Below are positions 11,885-22,610 of a stretch of 64,000 nt of DNA, piece after piece. Origin of the DNA: Pyrenula massariospora. Lineage: Eukaryota > Ascomycota > Eurotiomycetes > Pyrenulales > Pyrenulaceae. How positions within the stretch are numbered: the first letter of the stretch is position 1; each line of letters opens with the position of its first letter. A program made the translations under genes and the position numbers. The notes below the pieces were generated by a model. It was not told the origin of the DNA. It saw only the letters and a list, made by a program, of their open reading frames with translations, and did no database searches. The DNA is taken from the NCBI GenBank assembly GCA_021030905.1, contig JAGFMI010000014.1, positions 248,001 through 312,000 of the forward strand, written 5' to 3'.

Positions 11885-12491
11885 TCATGCCCCTCTAATC
11901 TCCCCGGCCCATATGCCCAACGCTGCGGCCACCAATGGAAGAAACCCCCTATAGAAGTTGAATTTGGCCCATTTCTGCACCAACCCTCTAACCTCCTCTT
12001 TCTCTTTCTCCTCCTGCCCCGCCGCCAGCTTCCTCATATCCTCATCCTTCGCCCTCTTCTTGAGCTCTGTATTAGTCGACCCGAGCAAAGCACGTGTGTA
12101 CGGCACGACCGAACACGCAGCCACAGCTGCGACACCGTACAATCCAGCCACAAAGCTATCGCGCGAATTGAAAGCGAGCACGCCAAATACAAGCCCTGAG
12201 GAGAGGTGGAGCGTGATGGTGGGTGGAGCGGCGCGGTCGAATATGGTTACCCATTGGCGAGCGAGGTTGGTGGCCGAAGATGGGACGGCAAGGACAGCAG
12301 GGATCGCTAAGAGGGAGAGGGAAAGATTACTTCCTAGGCGGTGACGAGGGTAAGCACACGTAGAGAAGACTGAAGAGCAATCATGGAAGAAGGGGGGATG
12401 TGAGTTGTATACCAGCAGCTAGTCCGGTCCCGATAACGGCATACATCTTTAGGCCTAAGAGCACGGCAGAGTCTTGAAGGAACGCCATCAT
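11885..12491 (-). CDS. DUF1772 / anthrone-oxygenase-like membrane protein
   Basis: Two exons, complement(11885..12333, 12413..12491), give 175 aa; the 79-nt intron splits 'GTGLAAG' from 'SNLSLSLLAIPA', restoring a typical first membrane segment. Four hydrophobic segments can be seen: LLGLKMYAVIGTGLAAG with SLSLLAIPAVLA, HLSSGLVFGVLAF, FVAGLYGVAAVAACSVVPY, and FYRGFLPLVAAALGIW. The ending 'LVQKWAKFNFYRGFLPLVAA' fits the DUF1772 C-terminal signature. Some members are anthrone oxygenases in polyketide pathways, but no polyketide synthase lies in the window, so that function should not be assumed. Two adjacent Met codons occur at the start (12491 and 12488). Confidence 0.87.
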
Positions 12492-13154
12492 GAAGTGAAA
12501 AGGTTGATTTGCGAGAAGAGTCTCCCTCAAGCGCGCTCAGCCTTGACACAATGGCAAAGATTTTGTTGAGCTGAGAAGACAACTATCTTCAACAACTTTC
12601 CTTAATATTATATCTCTTGTCAAAGATTGAGGCTATTTTTACGAGCTGGGGGCGGCGCCCTTCTGACTAGTTTCAAAGGTTCTGCGCTGTTACGCAAGCT
12701 CGAAAGCTAAGGCTTTTTTGAAACTTCGACGGGCCGATTGAGAATTCGGGTCCGAGATACCGAGATAGCCTCTTAAGCCAGGCTATCTAGGACAGCCCTA
12801 CCATTGGCGTACTTTAGAGTCATTTTCATTGTGAAGCTATGAAATCGGCCATAATTGTTGCTAGGATTCAACGGAAGCGTATCGGAACTTATTCATAGCT
12901 CAAGTACGATAGAGGAGATTTAGTGCCCAGATTATAATGTCTGATGCCGTGCCGTACTTTCTTTTTAAAAGACCGACTTTGAAGCCCTAGAGCAACGTAT
13001 TCTGCACCTAAGCAATATCTTGTCGCCACGTAAATCCAATTCTCAGTATTATTCTAGATCATGGTGTGACAGTCTGACCAAAGATCCCCAATTTTCCATA
13101 CCATAAGTTCCCGCAGATATCGTAGAAATCCTCCTCAGCTCTGTTCATTTCCGA
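12492..13154. other. Intergenic region
   Basis: About 660 bp between the DUF1772 start and the stop of the calmodulin-like gene. No coding or RNA signal seen. Confidence 0.5.
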
Positions 13155-13997
13155 CTACTCTTCCATCAACTTCACAAACTCCGCATCTGTCTTGGCTTAG
13201 CCTTGTCCCTTCCACATGAATTGGCCGTTGAAAAGCTTTACTTACAATCGATTGTCCCATTGTTATCCTTATCTGCTGTTCGCATCATTTCGTCGATCTC
13301 TTCATCCGTGAGCTTCTCGCCCAATGACTTGAGCACTCCGCGAAGCTCATCAGCAGAAATAGTGCCGCTGCCGTCCTTGTCGAAGACAGCAAATGCTTGT
13401 CGGAGCTCGTTCTCCGTGTCGGTCTTCAGAGTTTCGCGGGTCATCATAGAGAGAAATTCTACAGACGAAGGCGTCAGGACCAGGCACGGAGTTTCACGGA
13501 AAAATAATCGGTTAGGAGGATGAACCTTCAAAATCAATTGTCCCGTTGTTGTCGACATCGATCTCGTTGACGATATCTTGAACCTCGGTCTCGGACGCAT
13601 TGAGGCCGAGAGACCGCATAATATCACCTAGCTCGGACGTCGATATCGTACCTGTACGTAGGTCAATGTGTGTAAGTAAAGGCGAACTATCAAGAGGTTG
13701 GTAGATTGGCAAGTCCATTAAACGAAAGACTTGCGTATGGGCGTAGAGGAGGAAGCAAAACTTACCACTGCCATCCTTGTCCTTTTTGATTAAGATTAGA
13801 TAGAGACTCTATTAGGACATCACCCGGTCACGCAAGGTGCAACGTACGAACACAGCAAAAACGTCCTTATAGACTCGGATCTCCTCTGGGCTGAGGTTCT
13901 TCTTAGCATCTTGAGTAGCCTGCGGAAGTGTTAACGGACGAAAAAGGTCTCAGATCCGAGAATATCAAAATGCTTGATCTGCTATCGAACTGACCAT
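13155..13997 (-). CDS. Calmodulin-like four-EF-hand protein
   Basis: Six exons, complement(13155..13186, 13246..13458, 13526..13651, 13766..13781, 13848..13919, 13995..13997), give 153 aa. Exon 1 contributes only the ATG, and exon 4 counted from the stop side is a 16-nt micro-exon encoding DKDGS plus one base of the next Gly. Four canonical 12-residue calcium loops fall at residues 26-37 ([12 protein letters not shown]), 62-73 ([12 protein letters not shown]), 99-110 ([12 protein letters not shown]) and 135-146 ([12 protein letters not shown]), each with acidic positions 1 and 12. Length and EF-hand spacing match calmodulin. However, the N-terminus ([20 protein letters not shown]) and the ending (FVKLMEE) differ from the highly conserved fungal calmodulin, so a calmodulin-like paralogue is more likely than the essential CaM. 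It should act as a calcium sensor; its target is unknown. Confidence 0.88.
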
Positions 13998-14844
13998 AAT
14001 GCTGGTTCTCCCTAGAAGTAGCCAAGATTTAGGCAGAGGAACGGGGATCAGGCTGGAGGCCGGAGGGGTAATGTGGGATGTTTTTTCTTCACTCGTGCCT
14101 CTGAAATCGAAAGAACAAGACGATGTTGAATAATCTAAGCTTGCGTTCGACTACGAGACTAGGGTCTATCAATTATGTCTCAGTTGGACGCCGTCAGGAT
14201 AGCCCCTTGCAACAAGACGCGAAGGATTCCCCTGACGTGGAGCGGGGAGAAAAGAGCCTCTTTAAAGGAGGCTGCGCTAGCCCCTCCATGTGGCTGTGTT
14301 CGTGCTGAGCCACAAGAACTCGTTCCACAACCCTCAACTCCACCAAGCCAGCGACACGACGTGTTTTCTTGTTCGTCACCACCCGTGTTTTCTTGTTCGT
14401 CACCACCCGTGTTTCCTATCCAGCTTCAACATCTGGATTTTCCTTAATGACCTAGAGGAATTGGTCTCGATGACGATTGGCAGACCTAGTTATCAGTGTC
14501 CGCCAAAAATTGGCCCATCAGTGGTAGGGCCGAGACTAGGAGCTTTTTTCTATCTGTGTCGGCCAGCTAAATCCAGCAACAATGCCATTGTTCTCCTGCT
14601 TCGTCAAAGAAAAATAAAACACCGCTCTAAAGAAGCTTGGACAATCCTGTCTTTGAGAACCCTCGCCCATCCTTAAACAAGTGTTGGCAAACAATGCGCT
14701 TTCGCTCTCAGGACACGCTACTCGGGTGACTAAAGTATTAATTATACTACAATGATATGAGCTGGTAGGTACTTCAAGGCTTTTCGACCGGAAAGATTCT
14801 GGCTTCTGCAGACACTGGAATCTTATCTAGAGCCAAAGATCCTC
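13998..14844. other. Intergenic region with a short tandem repeat
   Basis: Upstream region of the calmodulin-like gene (leftward) and of the orphan frame (rightward). It contains the 24-bp tandem repeat listed separately. Other short frames look random. Confidence 0.45.
14361..14415. repeat. 24-bp tandem repeat, about 2.3 copies
   Basis: Two identical 24-bp units lie end to end at 14361-14384 and 14385-14408, each beginning gtgttttcttgttcg and ending tcaccaccc. A partial third unit (gtgtttc) follows. It lies in an intergenic stretch and looks like a small minisatellite. Confidence 0.9.
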
Positions 14845-14877
14845 TTGCCAGCATTTTCGATCACGTTCACAACTATG

Positions 14878-15390
14878 AACGACGCCTTGAGCTTAGATCT
14901 ATGGACAGAGATCCGGGAATCATGTCCTAGTCTGCGTCTGAGACTTTCTAGAACAGAAAGTCACCTTCGTTTGCTCTATGACACCTTTGATCATCTTTGT
15001 CAGCACAATACCGAGTTCGAGTCAACTTGGAAGGAGCATTGTCGGGATCTCTCTAGGATCCGTCTTATACTCACTCATGACTTTTCCCAGCTTGACAAAT
15101 GCCAGGAGACAGAACATATCGCCTTAGACAACGCCTGGCTGGAGAAGATCAATGATTTCGACAATCTCAAATTGAAGGTCAACAAGTTCCACTTGATGGT
15201 GCTGCGCATCCTTGAGTTTGCAAAGAATGTACACGGCAAGATGGAGCTCTTCAAGGATGATCTCGACGCAGATTTTACCACAATGTTCGCAAAGCCTACG
15301 CTGGCATTGTTCTTTGACGAAGTCTCTTACATGGTCAAGGCTTTCGACGCCCAATTCCATGTGCTAGGCAAGACGCTGAGACCTGGCTAA
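14878..15390 (+). CDS. Orphan helical protein (hypothetical)
   Basis: A single open frame gives 170 aa from Met14878, or 181 aa from Met14845. I do not recognise a family. The composition is protein-like: rich in Leu, Glu, Lys, Asp and Phe, with heptad-like stretches such as 'LRLLYDTFDHLCQHN' and 'LKLKVNKFHLMVLRILEF', suggesting an all-helical soluble protein, perhaps with coiled coils. It has no signal peptide or membrane segment. The second Met is preferred only because the protein-like composition begins there. It may be a lineage-specific gene. Confidence 0.5.
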   Translation, partial: NDALSLDLWTEIRESCPSLRLRLSRTESHLRLLYDTFDHLCQHNTEFESTWKEHCRDLSRIRLILTHDFSQLDKCQETEHIALDNAWLEKINDFDNLKLKVNKFHLMVLRILEFAKNVHGKMELFKDDLDADFTTMFAKPTLALFFDEVSYMVKAFDAQFHVLGKTLRPG

Positions 15391-16677
15391 TCGGAGTCTT
15401 ATCCCAACCAGGAGCAGTGGATTGAGCAGCAGGTGACCTATGCCCACAACGAAATGCGAGACATTCCACTGAGTGCCTGCCATTTGTCTGTGTAGCCTGC
15501 TTGTATTCAAGTCGTTGGCAACATTCTCTCTTTTGTCCATGCCTTCTCTTTTGCACCTTCTGCTTATAGGTTCTTTCATAAAAGTTCCTCTGAGATCCGT
15601 TGTCGTAGCATGATAAGCCCGGAAGGTGAAGGACTAACCCTAAACATCATTAAATAGAATTCCCTGACGCCTTCTATGCATCCGCCCGTGGTCCTCCAAC
15701 GGATCTTAATACCCGGCTACATCAATTCATTACTCAGCGTAGAATAGTTGCCAGATCGCTAGCTCGTGTGGAGGCCCTTCAGCTCTGTGAAACCACTGAA
15801 GCAGGATATCATGCCATCCCCGGAAGCGATTCCGGTTTCTGTCCAGCAGAGCAGAACGCCGTGGAACGTTGGGGCGGAATGCAGGGCGATTTCCGAGAGC
15901 TCGCAAAGACGCCAAGCTTTCTGGAGCTTCCGACAAATCCTTGTTTCCCTAAGCTCTTTCGGGGAGGCGGTTGTTTCTTCTCCTTTCGATTGGTACAGTC
16001 GGCTGCAACCTCTCCAAACCCCCTTTTTCTTTTGGCAATCCAGAAGCGCATCTACTCCCCTATCCAGTCCAAGCGCCATGGAGCTCCCGATTGCGACCTG
16101 GCCCGTCTCTGACACAGGGGAGCAGACGAATGCCATCCCTCATGCACGCGATTGCAGGATTTCCAATCTCGCCACGCATGTCTACTGCCTGTACCCGTTG
16201 CGAGATCTTGGAAAGGGCACACGCTTTTCGTCGTACGTACTGATGAACGTGAAACGAAACGAATCGAAGACTTCAAACCAACGAGGAGAGAATGTTTCAT
16301 GAAACAGCAATGTTAAAACATGTGCGCTGGACAATGTCCCGCATGGATGTTGATTTCTACCTGGCCATCTCCATGCCGAATTGGATTACCCGGAAGACGC
16401 GCCGTTCCTTCCCTGGACATTTCATTTCCATGCATCGTGGCCCGTGCCGAGGTATCCCAGTATTTGTGGGCGGCGGATGGATAAATTCACTCACTCGTCT
16501 TTGTGTTGTTATACGATTGAATTTTCAACTTCACTTCTGTCCTTCGTTCCACTAATTCGCGGTAACCCACCGCCTGACCCTCGTTTTCAAGGCTTCTGAC
16601 CGCCGACTTTCGCTAAATAGCTAATTGAGCCTTAATATAACTTTCTCTCGTCCATCACTTTTCCATCTCGTCCTATA
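15391..16677. other. Gene-free stretch with antisense-overlapping ORFs
   Basis: About 1.3 kb upstream of the GH16 gene. At 15759-16302 long frames overlap on both strands (178 codons on plus, 125 on minus). Neither carries a domain I recognise, so I call neither. The last ~100 bp are pyrimidine-rich, as is common just ahead of fungal starts. Confidence 0.4.
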
Positions 16678-17759
16678 ATGGCTCCTCTCCTGGCGCTCGC
16701 CGCTCTGGCGCTGGTGCGTGCTGCTTCGGCTGCGTACAGCCTCTCCGAATCATATGACGCTTCCAACTTCTTTAGCAGTGGATTTTCCCTTGACAACAGT
16801 CCTGAATTGAATGGCGGCTTCGCTACATATGTGGATTACAATACTGCAATTAGTTCTGGGATGGTTTCGACGACTTCAGACAGCGTGATATTGGGCGTAG
16901 ACCACACCACAAAGCTGAGCTCCAATGGACCTGGAAGGAACACTTACCGTGCTGTTAGCAATAAACGCTATAATTCCGGCTTGTTCATATTCGATGTCCT
17001 TCATAATCCTGGTGGTATCTGCGGTTCTTTCCCAGCACTTTGGACGGTCGGTCCTGACTGGCCCAACAATGGCGAGGTAGTCCATTGCCGACTTCACCGG
17101 CGGTATTTAATACCAGCTAACATCTATTACTAGATTGACATTATTGAACAAATCAACCTTTACAACACTAATCAGTACACTCTTCACACTGCCGAGAATG
17201 CTGGTTGCTGGAACGCCGACGACCTCCCGCAAACCGGACACAACATTGGCGACAACTGCAACCAAGGCCTCAACAATGGCTTCGGTTGCGCCATTGGTGA
17301 CAATCAACAGAATTCTTTTGGCAACGGTTTCAACGCCAACCACGGCGGCGTCCAAGTCATGGAGTGGACCGCAAACTACATCCACTTCTACTTCTTCCCT
17401 CGTGGCGAGATCCCGGCTGATATCACGGCGGGCGCGCCGACGCCGAGGAAATGGGGTGCGCCGACCGCGGATTTCGGACTGAACTGCAGCATCTCGTCCA
17501 ACTTTATCGACCAACAAGTCATCTTCATGGGCGACTTTTGTGGGGATTGGGTTAAAAGCGATTGGGAGAGCAGCTGTCATGCGCAGACGGGATACAGCAA
17601 TTGTGTGGATTATGTCGCCAACGAGCCAGCAGCTTTTACGAACGCGTATTGGGAAGGTATGAACTCCTCTGACGCGTGTCGCGCGCGTTGTGACTGACGT
17701 GATTCTTGGCAGTGGCTTCGGTGAAAATCTACCAGGGATACGACGACACTTGTTGTTAA
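16678..17759 (+). CDS. Secreted GH16 endo-1,3(4)-beta-glucanase
   Basis: Three exons, join(16678..17076, 17134..17656, 17713..17759), give 322 aa. The N-terminus (MAPLLALAALALVRAASA) is a clear signal peptide cleaved near residue 18. The first intron falls exactly in the catalytic site: splicing joins 'NNGE' to 'IDIIEQ', giving the GH16 motif ExDxxE with nucleophile Glu133, Asp135 and acid/base Glu138. Further family features are 'GGICGSFPALWTVGPDWP', 'HTAENAGCW' and 'VMEWTANYIHFYFFPR'. It is expected to hydrolyse mixed or beta-1,3-glucans in fungal or plant walls outside the cell. The protein ends in DDTCC, and no GPI-anchor signal is seen. It is similar to fungal Lam16A-type laminarinases. 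Confidence 0.93.
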
Positions 17760-18288
17760 GCAGACAACTTCATACGGTAATTTCATTGTACATATTATGG
17801 ACCTCTAGAACACATATCAAACCAAAGCAGGCATCTGACACAGCGCTGGACTTGACTGGGCACGACAACTGAACAATACGCGGAAAGATTTCACGCACGC
17901 TTGCGATAGCACTACAGATAATGAATATGCTCTCCTTCTCGGCCTACACGGCAAGCATGCCGCATCTGTCGAATAAGCCAATCGTTTACAGTCTTCAAGT
18001 AGAACTGAAATAATTGGCGGCAAGACCATCACAATCACCTCCTTACTCAGAGGAGAGTCTCACAGGTGAGTCGAAAGACCTGGCTTAAAGGTCTTTGCAA
18101 AAAGTATACAAATTTCAATCAACGGCTCTAGTTTCTCCCTAGCTTTATCATTGCCTACTTCTCTAGGAAGATTTGCATTTCATTTTGCACCGATAATTTC
18201 CGCTCTCATAATGTCGAGCCATGTTTTGAGTCCAGGCATTTCGAGAGAATCGCATTTTTACTTGGTCAATCTTAATCTTAAATCGTGT
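17760..18288. other. Intergenic region
   Basis: About 530 bp between the GH16 gene and the small two-exon gene. No additional coding or RNA signal seen. Confidence 0.4.
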
Positions 18289-18628
18289 ATGCGCCTTCCA
18301 ACTCTGATCCCAACCTTTTTCTCTAGCCGGTCAGAGGTGACCGAGGCTGATATCCGAAGTCATAACACATATGATGGTAAGTAAAGGCGCCAGTCCGTTT
18401 GACGCCCTGATACGCTACGGCGCCTGATATCCAGCCTCGTATCTACCAACAGGGGAACGGAGACACGATCCCGAATCTGCGCGAACACAAGATCTAGCCA
18501 CCTGGGAAGCTCGTCGGGCTGTATCTAAATCTCCCGACTCGATAGACGAGCTTCTCACAAGGCCGGGCCACGATCCCAATATCCAATTATCCCCCCAGGC
18601 CCAACATGAGAGAGCCTATAGACTGTAA
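18289..18628 (+). CDS. Small two-exon hypothetical protein (93 aa)
   Basis: Proposed exons are join(18289..18376, 18435..18628). A consensus GTAAGT donor at 18377 and an ATCCAG acceptor before 18435 join two open frames into one of exactly 94 codons including the stop. The product starts MRLPTLIPTFFSSRSEVTEA and continues through 'RSHNTYDASYLPTGERRHDP' to 'LSPQAQHERAYRL'. The N-terminus is basic and hydrophobic, and the remainder is polar and charged with no Cys. I do not recognise the family. The frame is open further upstream (to Met18151), so the start is uncertain. Support comes from the matching splice sites and protein-like composition across the junction; no homology was checked. Confidence 0.55.
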
Positions 18629-19722
18629 CCTTCCACCTCCACAAGAATTTCTGAAAATAGACGGTTCTATGTGGATCAAGTCTCTTAGCAACTGCCAAGA
18701 GACCTTTGAGACAAAACCTCCACTCGTTGCTGTGAAGGCTGCATTCATGAGCACATAGACCGAAGCGGTAACTTCCACATGAACGTAGTCAAAGTTCCTG
18801 ACACAGGCTCAAATCTCGATTGAACCCTTCCGATCGGCTCCAAAGATCTTCCCTTTTTATCTGGAAGCCGTACGGCAATGAGAGCTGGGCTCCATATCTT
18901 GTGAACGTTAGACTTTACCCAGCGCTTGTTATCGTTTCCCGCCTCCGGGAATGGTAGAAAGAAGACAAGGAGAAGGTTTATCGCTTTATTAGCAATGCGG
19001 CCAAACACATGACATGGAATGGAACAGAGTGGGGTGGACAGCGAGGCTTGAGCTGTGCGGAAAGTATAGGAAGGGAAAGCGTGGAGAAAATCTTGACGAG
19101 AGGAGAAGTCTTGCTCGACTCGCTGGGTAGACGGGAAGTCATGATAAATACGAAGTAGAAGAGAGCGAGAAATTTGGGGTGCACTGAAGCGAAACATCCC
19201 TATACTTCAAACGTACGACGAACTTGCAAAATTTCGAATTATATTATCAGCGCCCCTCAGGACGCAACCGCATCGTTTAGCTACAAAGTTGATTTTCAAC
19301 CACAATTCCCGCCAATAGAGCCCCAAGTTTCGTGTGTATTTCCCAATTCGTCTCACTCAAAAATCGGTGAAAACGCGGCGTTCGTTCGAGAATTCGGTCG
19401 TATCCGCATCCAATTCGTGCAGCCGTGCCATCGCAGATGGGACAGGTGCGTTTTGCAGGTAAGTTTAAGCGCGAGAGTTTGAAAAGTCGAGGATAAGGGG
19501 TTAATTTGCGTGCGGTGTTTGTGGAAATCAAGAGTCCAAGGAGTAGAAGTGGGGAGGTGCATCGCTCGAAAAACGGTTTTGTAGCCATGAGTTTGCTCGA
19601 CCATAAATGCAAAAGGGAAGGGTTGATAGACTCTTGAAAACTCCAGTCGGTTCGTTTCAGAATCTTGTAATTTCGAGATGAACAGTAGCTTCTTCTCCTG
19701 GACGGTTCAACCTCTGTTCAAC
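18629..19722. other. Gene-free stretch
   Basis: About 1.1 kb holding the 3' side of VTS1. A 150-codon minus-strand frame at 18745-19197 shows no recognisable domain or splice support and is not called. Confidence 0.4.
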
Positions 19723-21655
19723 TTATGCATTCAGCTTTCCAGTATCTTTAGCCTCCTTGACTTGCTCAAAAGTCTAACGCAGGTTAGCGGGTTCTAGAAG
19801 CGCAATAAATCACTTGATGAAAACTAACCTTGAGCATCTTATTCCTCGCACCCAGCGCATTTACGCCTCTCGCTTCCAGACCCTTATCATCCAACTCGAT
19901 CAACTGATCCCAACTCAAATCTTTCAGATTGTCAGTGTATTTATGCAACCTCAAACTTCTCAACCATGCCGGGATGTCCTTCAACAAATTCATATCGGTA
20001 GGATCTTCGGGCGGCTTGCTGCTTCCTCGCCTTCCTCTTGGTGATCGCCCGCGCTGATGCATGTCATTGGTATCAGATAGATAGCCTCCGTGATCGACAT
20101 TGCCAAGGCCGAACTGGCCCATCATCCCACCAAGACCGTTATTAACAAGTGGCGATGACCCGTCATAGGCACTGAGGAAGCCGTTGTTCTGTGGGGAAGC
20201 AAAGCCCACTTGAGGGATGCTGCCACCCATTGCAAGCCCAGGAGAGTTGGGCCGAGAACGGCGACCCTGCATTGCTGCTGCTTGCTGAGCCTGCAAAGCA
20301 GCAACTTGCTGTGCGTTTAGGACTTGTCCAGAGTCGTTGACTACGATGGTGTTCACGCCAGGTATGCCGGTGTTTCCGATGGCCGGCTGATTCGGAAGGG
20401 CAGAGTTGTCACCTGGAGATCGTGCACGTCGATACTTGCGGGGGTCATCGAGCGCGAGGCGATTATTGACAGTCGAGAGGGCCGCGAGTTTCATAGCCGT
20501 TGCATTCGCAATCATATCAGCTTGAGTTGGATTCTGTTGTTGGAATGTCGGCACCATAGGAGTATTAGTCATAGAAGCCCAGCTTCCAGCATTGTAAGGT
20601 GACAAGACCGGCATGTCTGAATTTATGTTTTCCGGTGCCGTCAAATTTGTGGTTTGAATATTGCCAGAACCTGTGCCCGGCGCTCGAGGAGATCTTAAGC
20701 CAGCAGATGGAGGTGGTGCACTGAACTGTCCCATCGGTGCCTGTTGTCCTGATGACGATTTTGGACGAGCTATTGGCGTAGGCTGATCACTCCCACTTCT
20801 CCAATTTGTCGAGGTTTGAGCGTTGCTCTCCTTCGGTGGCTCGCCGGGAGCAGAGATTGTTGGCGCAATGAGTGAGTTTCGTTCAGCGCCAAGAGCTGCA
20901 CTGTTGCGGTTTGAAGGTGGTAAATTTCCGGTCTGCTGTTGATATTCTGCCTTCTTTTGTGCAATAGCCGCGGCAGCATCAGGAAACATGGCATTGATGG
21001 TAGATGGATCCAGGCCCGAATTACGCTTATTGCCCGGAGACGGAGGGGGTCGTCCGAAGGAATTTCGAGAGCCTTCGACGTTGAGCTTGGACATGGCATC
21101 ATTCAAACGATTGGACATGGCATCTGGACAACGTCAGTAGGGTCATGGTGGATAAGACATGCGCATACCTTTCTCGCCAAAATTCGCAGGAGACAAAACG
21201 CCCGAGATTGGATGACTCTTTGACATCTGGTTCAAGACTTGAGCAAAAAAGCGTTGTTGCATCTGAGTTGTCTGTTGGATCAGTGCGTAGGTTGCAGCAG
21301 TTCTCTCAGCTTCGCTAAGAACCCTAAACCACTGCTCAATAGCACTCAACTCATCCTTGAAATCTTGGTCAAGGGTTGCCGCAGCCATCTCTTCCAGCAT
21401 ATTCTCATATTGTTCAATATCCTGAATCCATTGTTCACCAAGCTCAGAATTGTTCTGACCTTGTTGATTATAGAGAACTTCGGAGGATGGCCGAATGTTC
21501 CGGGCTGAAAGAGGGGACGACGACAGACCCGACATGTCGGCCGAAGACCTCAGCGGTTGATTTCCACCCAACGTAGCGCGGGACTGAGGAGGACGAAGGG
21601 AAGATTTGGAGGCTTCTGGAGTGCTATTGCGGTTGCCGATGATGTTGCTCGCCAT
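19723..21655 (-). CDS. vts1: SAM-domain RNA-binding protein Vts1
   Basis: Three exons, complement(19723..19773, 19829..21123, 21169..21655), give 610 aa. The N-terminal region holds a conserved helical segment ([20 protein letters not shown] through '[20 protein letters not shown]') typical of fungal Vts1. A long disordered Pro/Ser/Asn/Gln-rich linker follows. The C-terminal ~70 residues form a SAM domain ([20 protein letters not shown], '[20 protein letters not shown]'), the basic SAM surface that binds Smaug-recognition hairpins in mRNA. Vts1 recruits the deadenylation machinery and promotes decay of target mRNAs in the cytoplasm. The last exon is only 17 codons including the stop. It is divergent from TFC4. 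Confidence 0.95.
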
Positions 21656-22610
21656 TGTGAAAGAATCTCAAAGTCTGTGAGAAAAGGATGGACTGCAGTA
21701 CAATGAGAACTTCAAAGCAAGAGGATTATTGCCCTTGTCTGACTTGACGGCCGGTGGTAAAGGCTTACAGCCTGGGATTTGTGAGAGGGGGCCAGAGAAC
21801 AAGTTCTTATGGCCAAGCACAGATATGGTTGCTGACGCTCATCCAAGCATAGCCAAAAGCTGGTCCAGCGGCCCTAGAGTCGGGCACGACAATCCGACAG
21901 CTAAGACGTCTGTCACGGAGTGGGAATTTTTAATCCGAAATGTAGAAGTGGGCAGGGTCCTGCGCAGTCGAGGTCAGAGCTTGGTGTTTCAAACACCAAG
22001 CAATCCGGGAAGCCGAGAACCGGTGCAAAAAGGATATTATTGATCTCGACGCAAGACAGAGAGAGTACGAAAGATGAAATAGATAGAAAGAGTGGCACTG
22101 CGGTAGCCTCGGGGGGAGATGGCCGGTGAAGGGAGAGGGAAATCGAGAAGTTGGTTGGTGAAGCACAAGATGGGATTTCGGAGCGTTGCATCTCACAGAC
22201 GAGGCTTAGGCAGCTTCCGGCCAGCTGACATCCGCCCGCTCCCCGCTCCCATTGGTTCGGCCGACAAACTCTACTTTCTTTGTCTTCACACAAGCATCGC
22301 GATGTCGATCGCTAGCCTTGCCGTGAATGCGGCTGTGAACTGAACCTTCGCCGTGTGGAACATATCTGAGTCATCACAGTGACCAAGTTGTCAGCGAACT
22401 TCTGACGAGAACTATACAACCTATCGCGAGGACAAGGCTGTAGAGAATCGCAGTCTCCCAGCCCGCCTCCATGGAAAGCTCTCCACCTGACGGCGTTACG
22501 GAAGAAACAGATCACGGCGGGTAGCGGTCATTTTCCTTTGCTCTTCTAATTCTAATCTATTTTTATCGTGTACGCCAAATTCCGCGCGTTCCTCAACACC
22601 AACACATAGA
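21656..22610. promoter_or_regulatory. Divergent promoter region of vts1 and tfc4
   Basis: 955 bp separate the start codons of two oppositely directed genes, so both promoters must lie here. An ATTGG box (CCAAT on the minus strand) sits at 22251-22255. No obvious TATA box was found near either start. Assignment as a shared promoter is from position only. Confidence 0.5.

Noticed and set aside
11885-12491. Assigning the DUF1772 gene to an anthraquinone-type pathway
   Set aside because: No polyketide synthase or other pathway gene lies nearby, and DUF1772 proteins are common outside such clusters.
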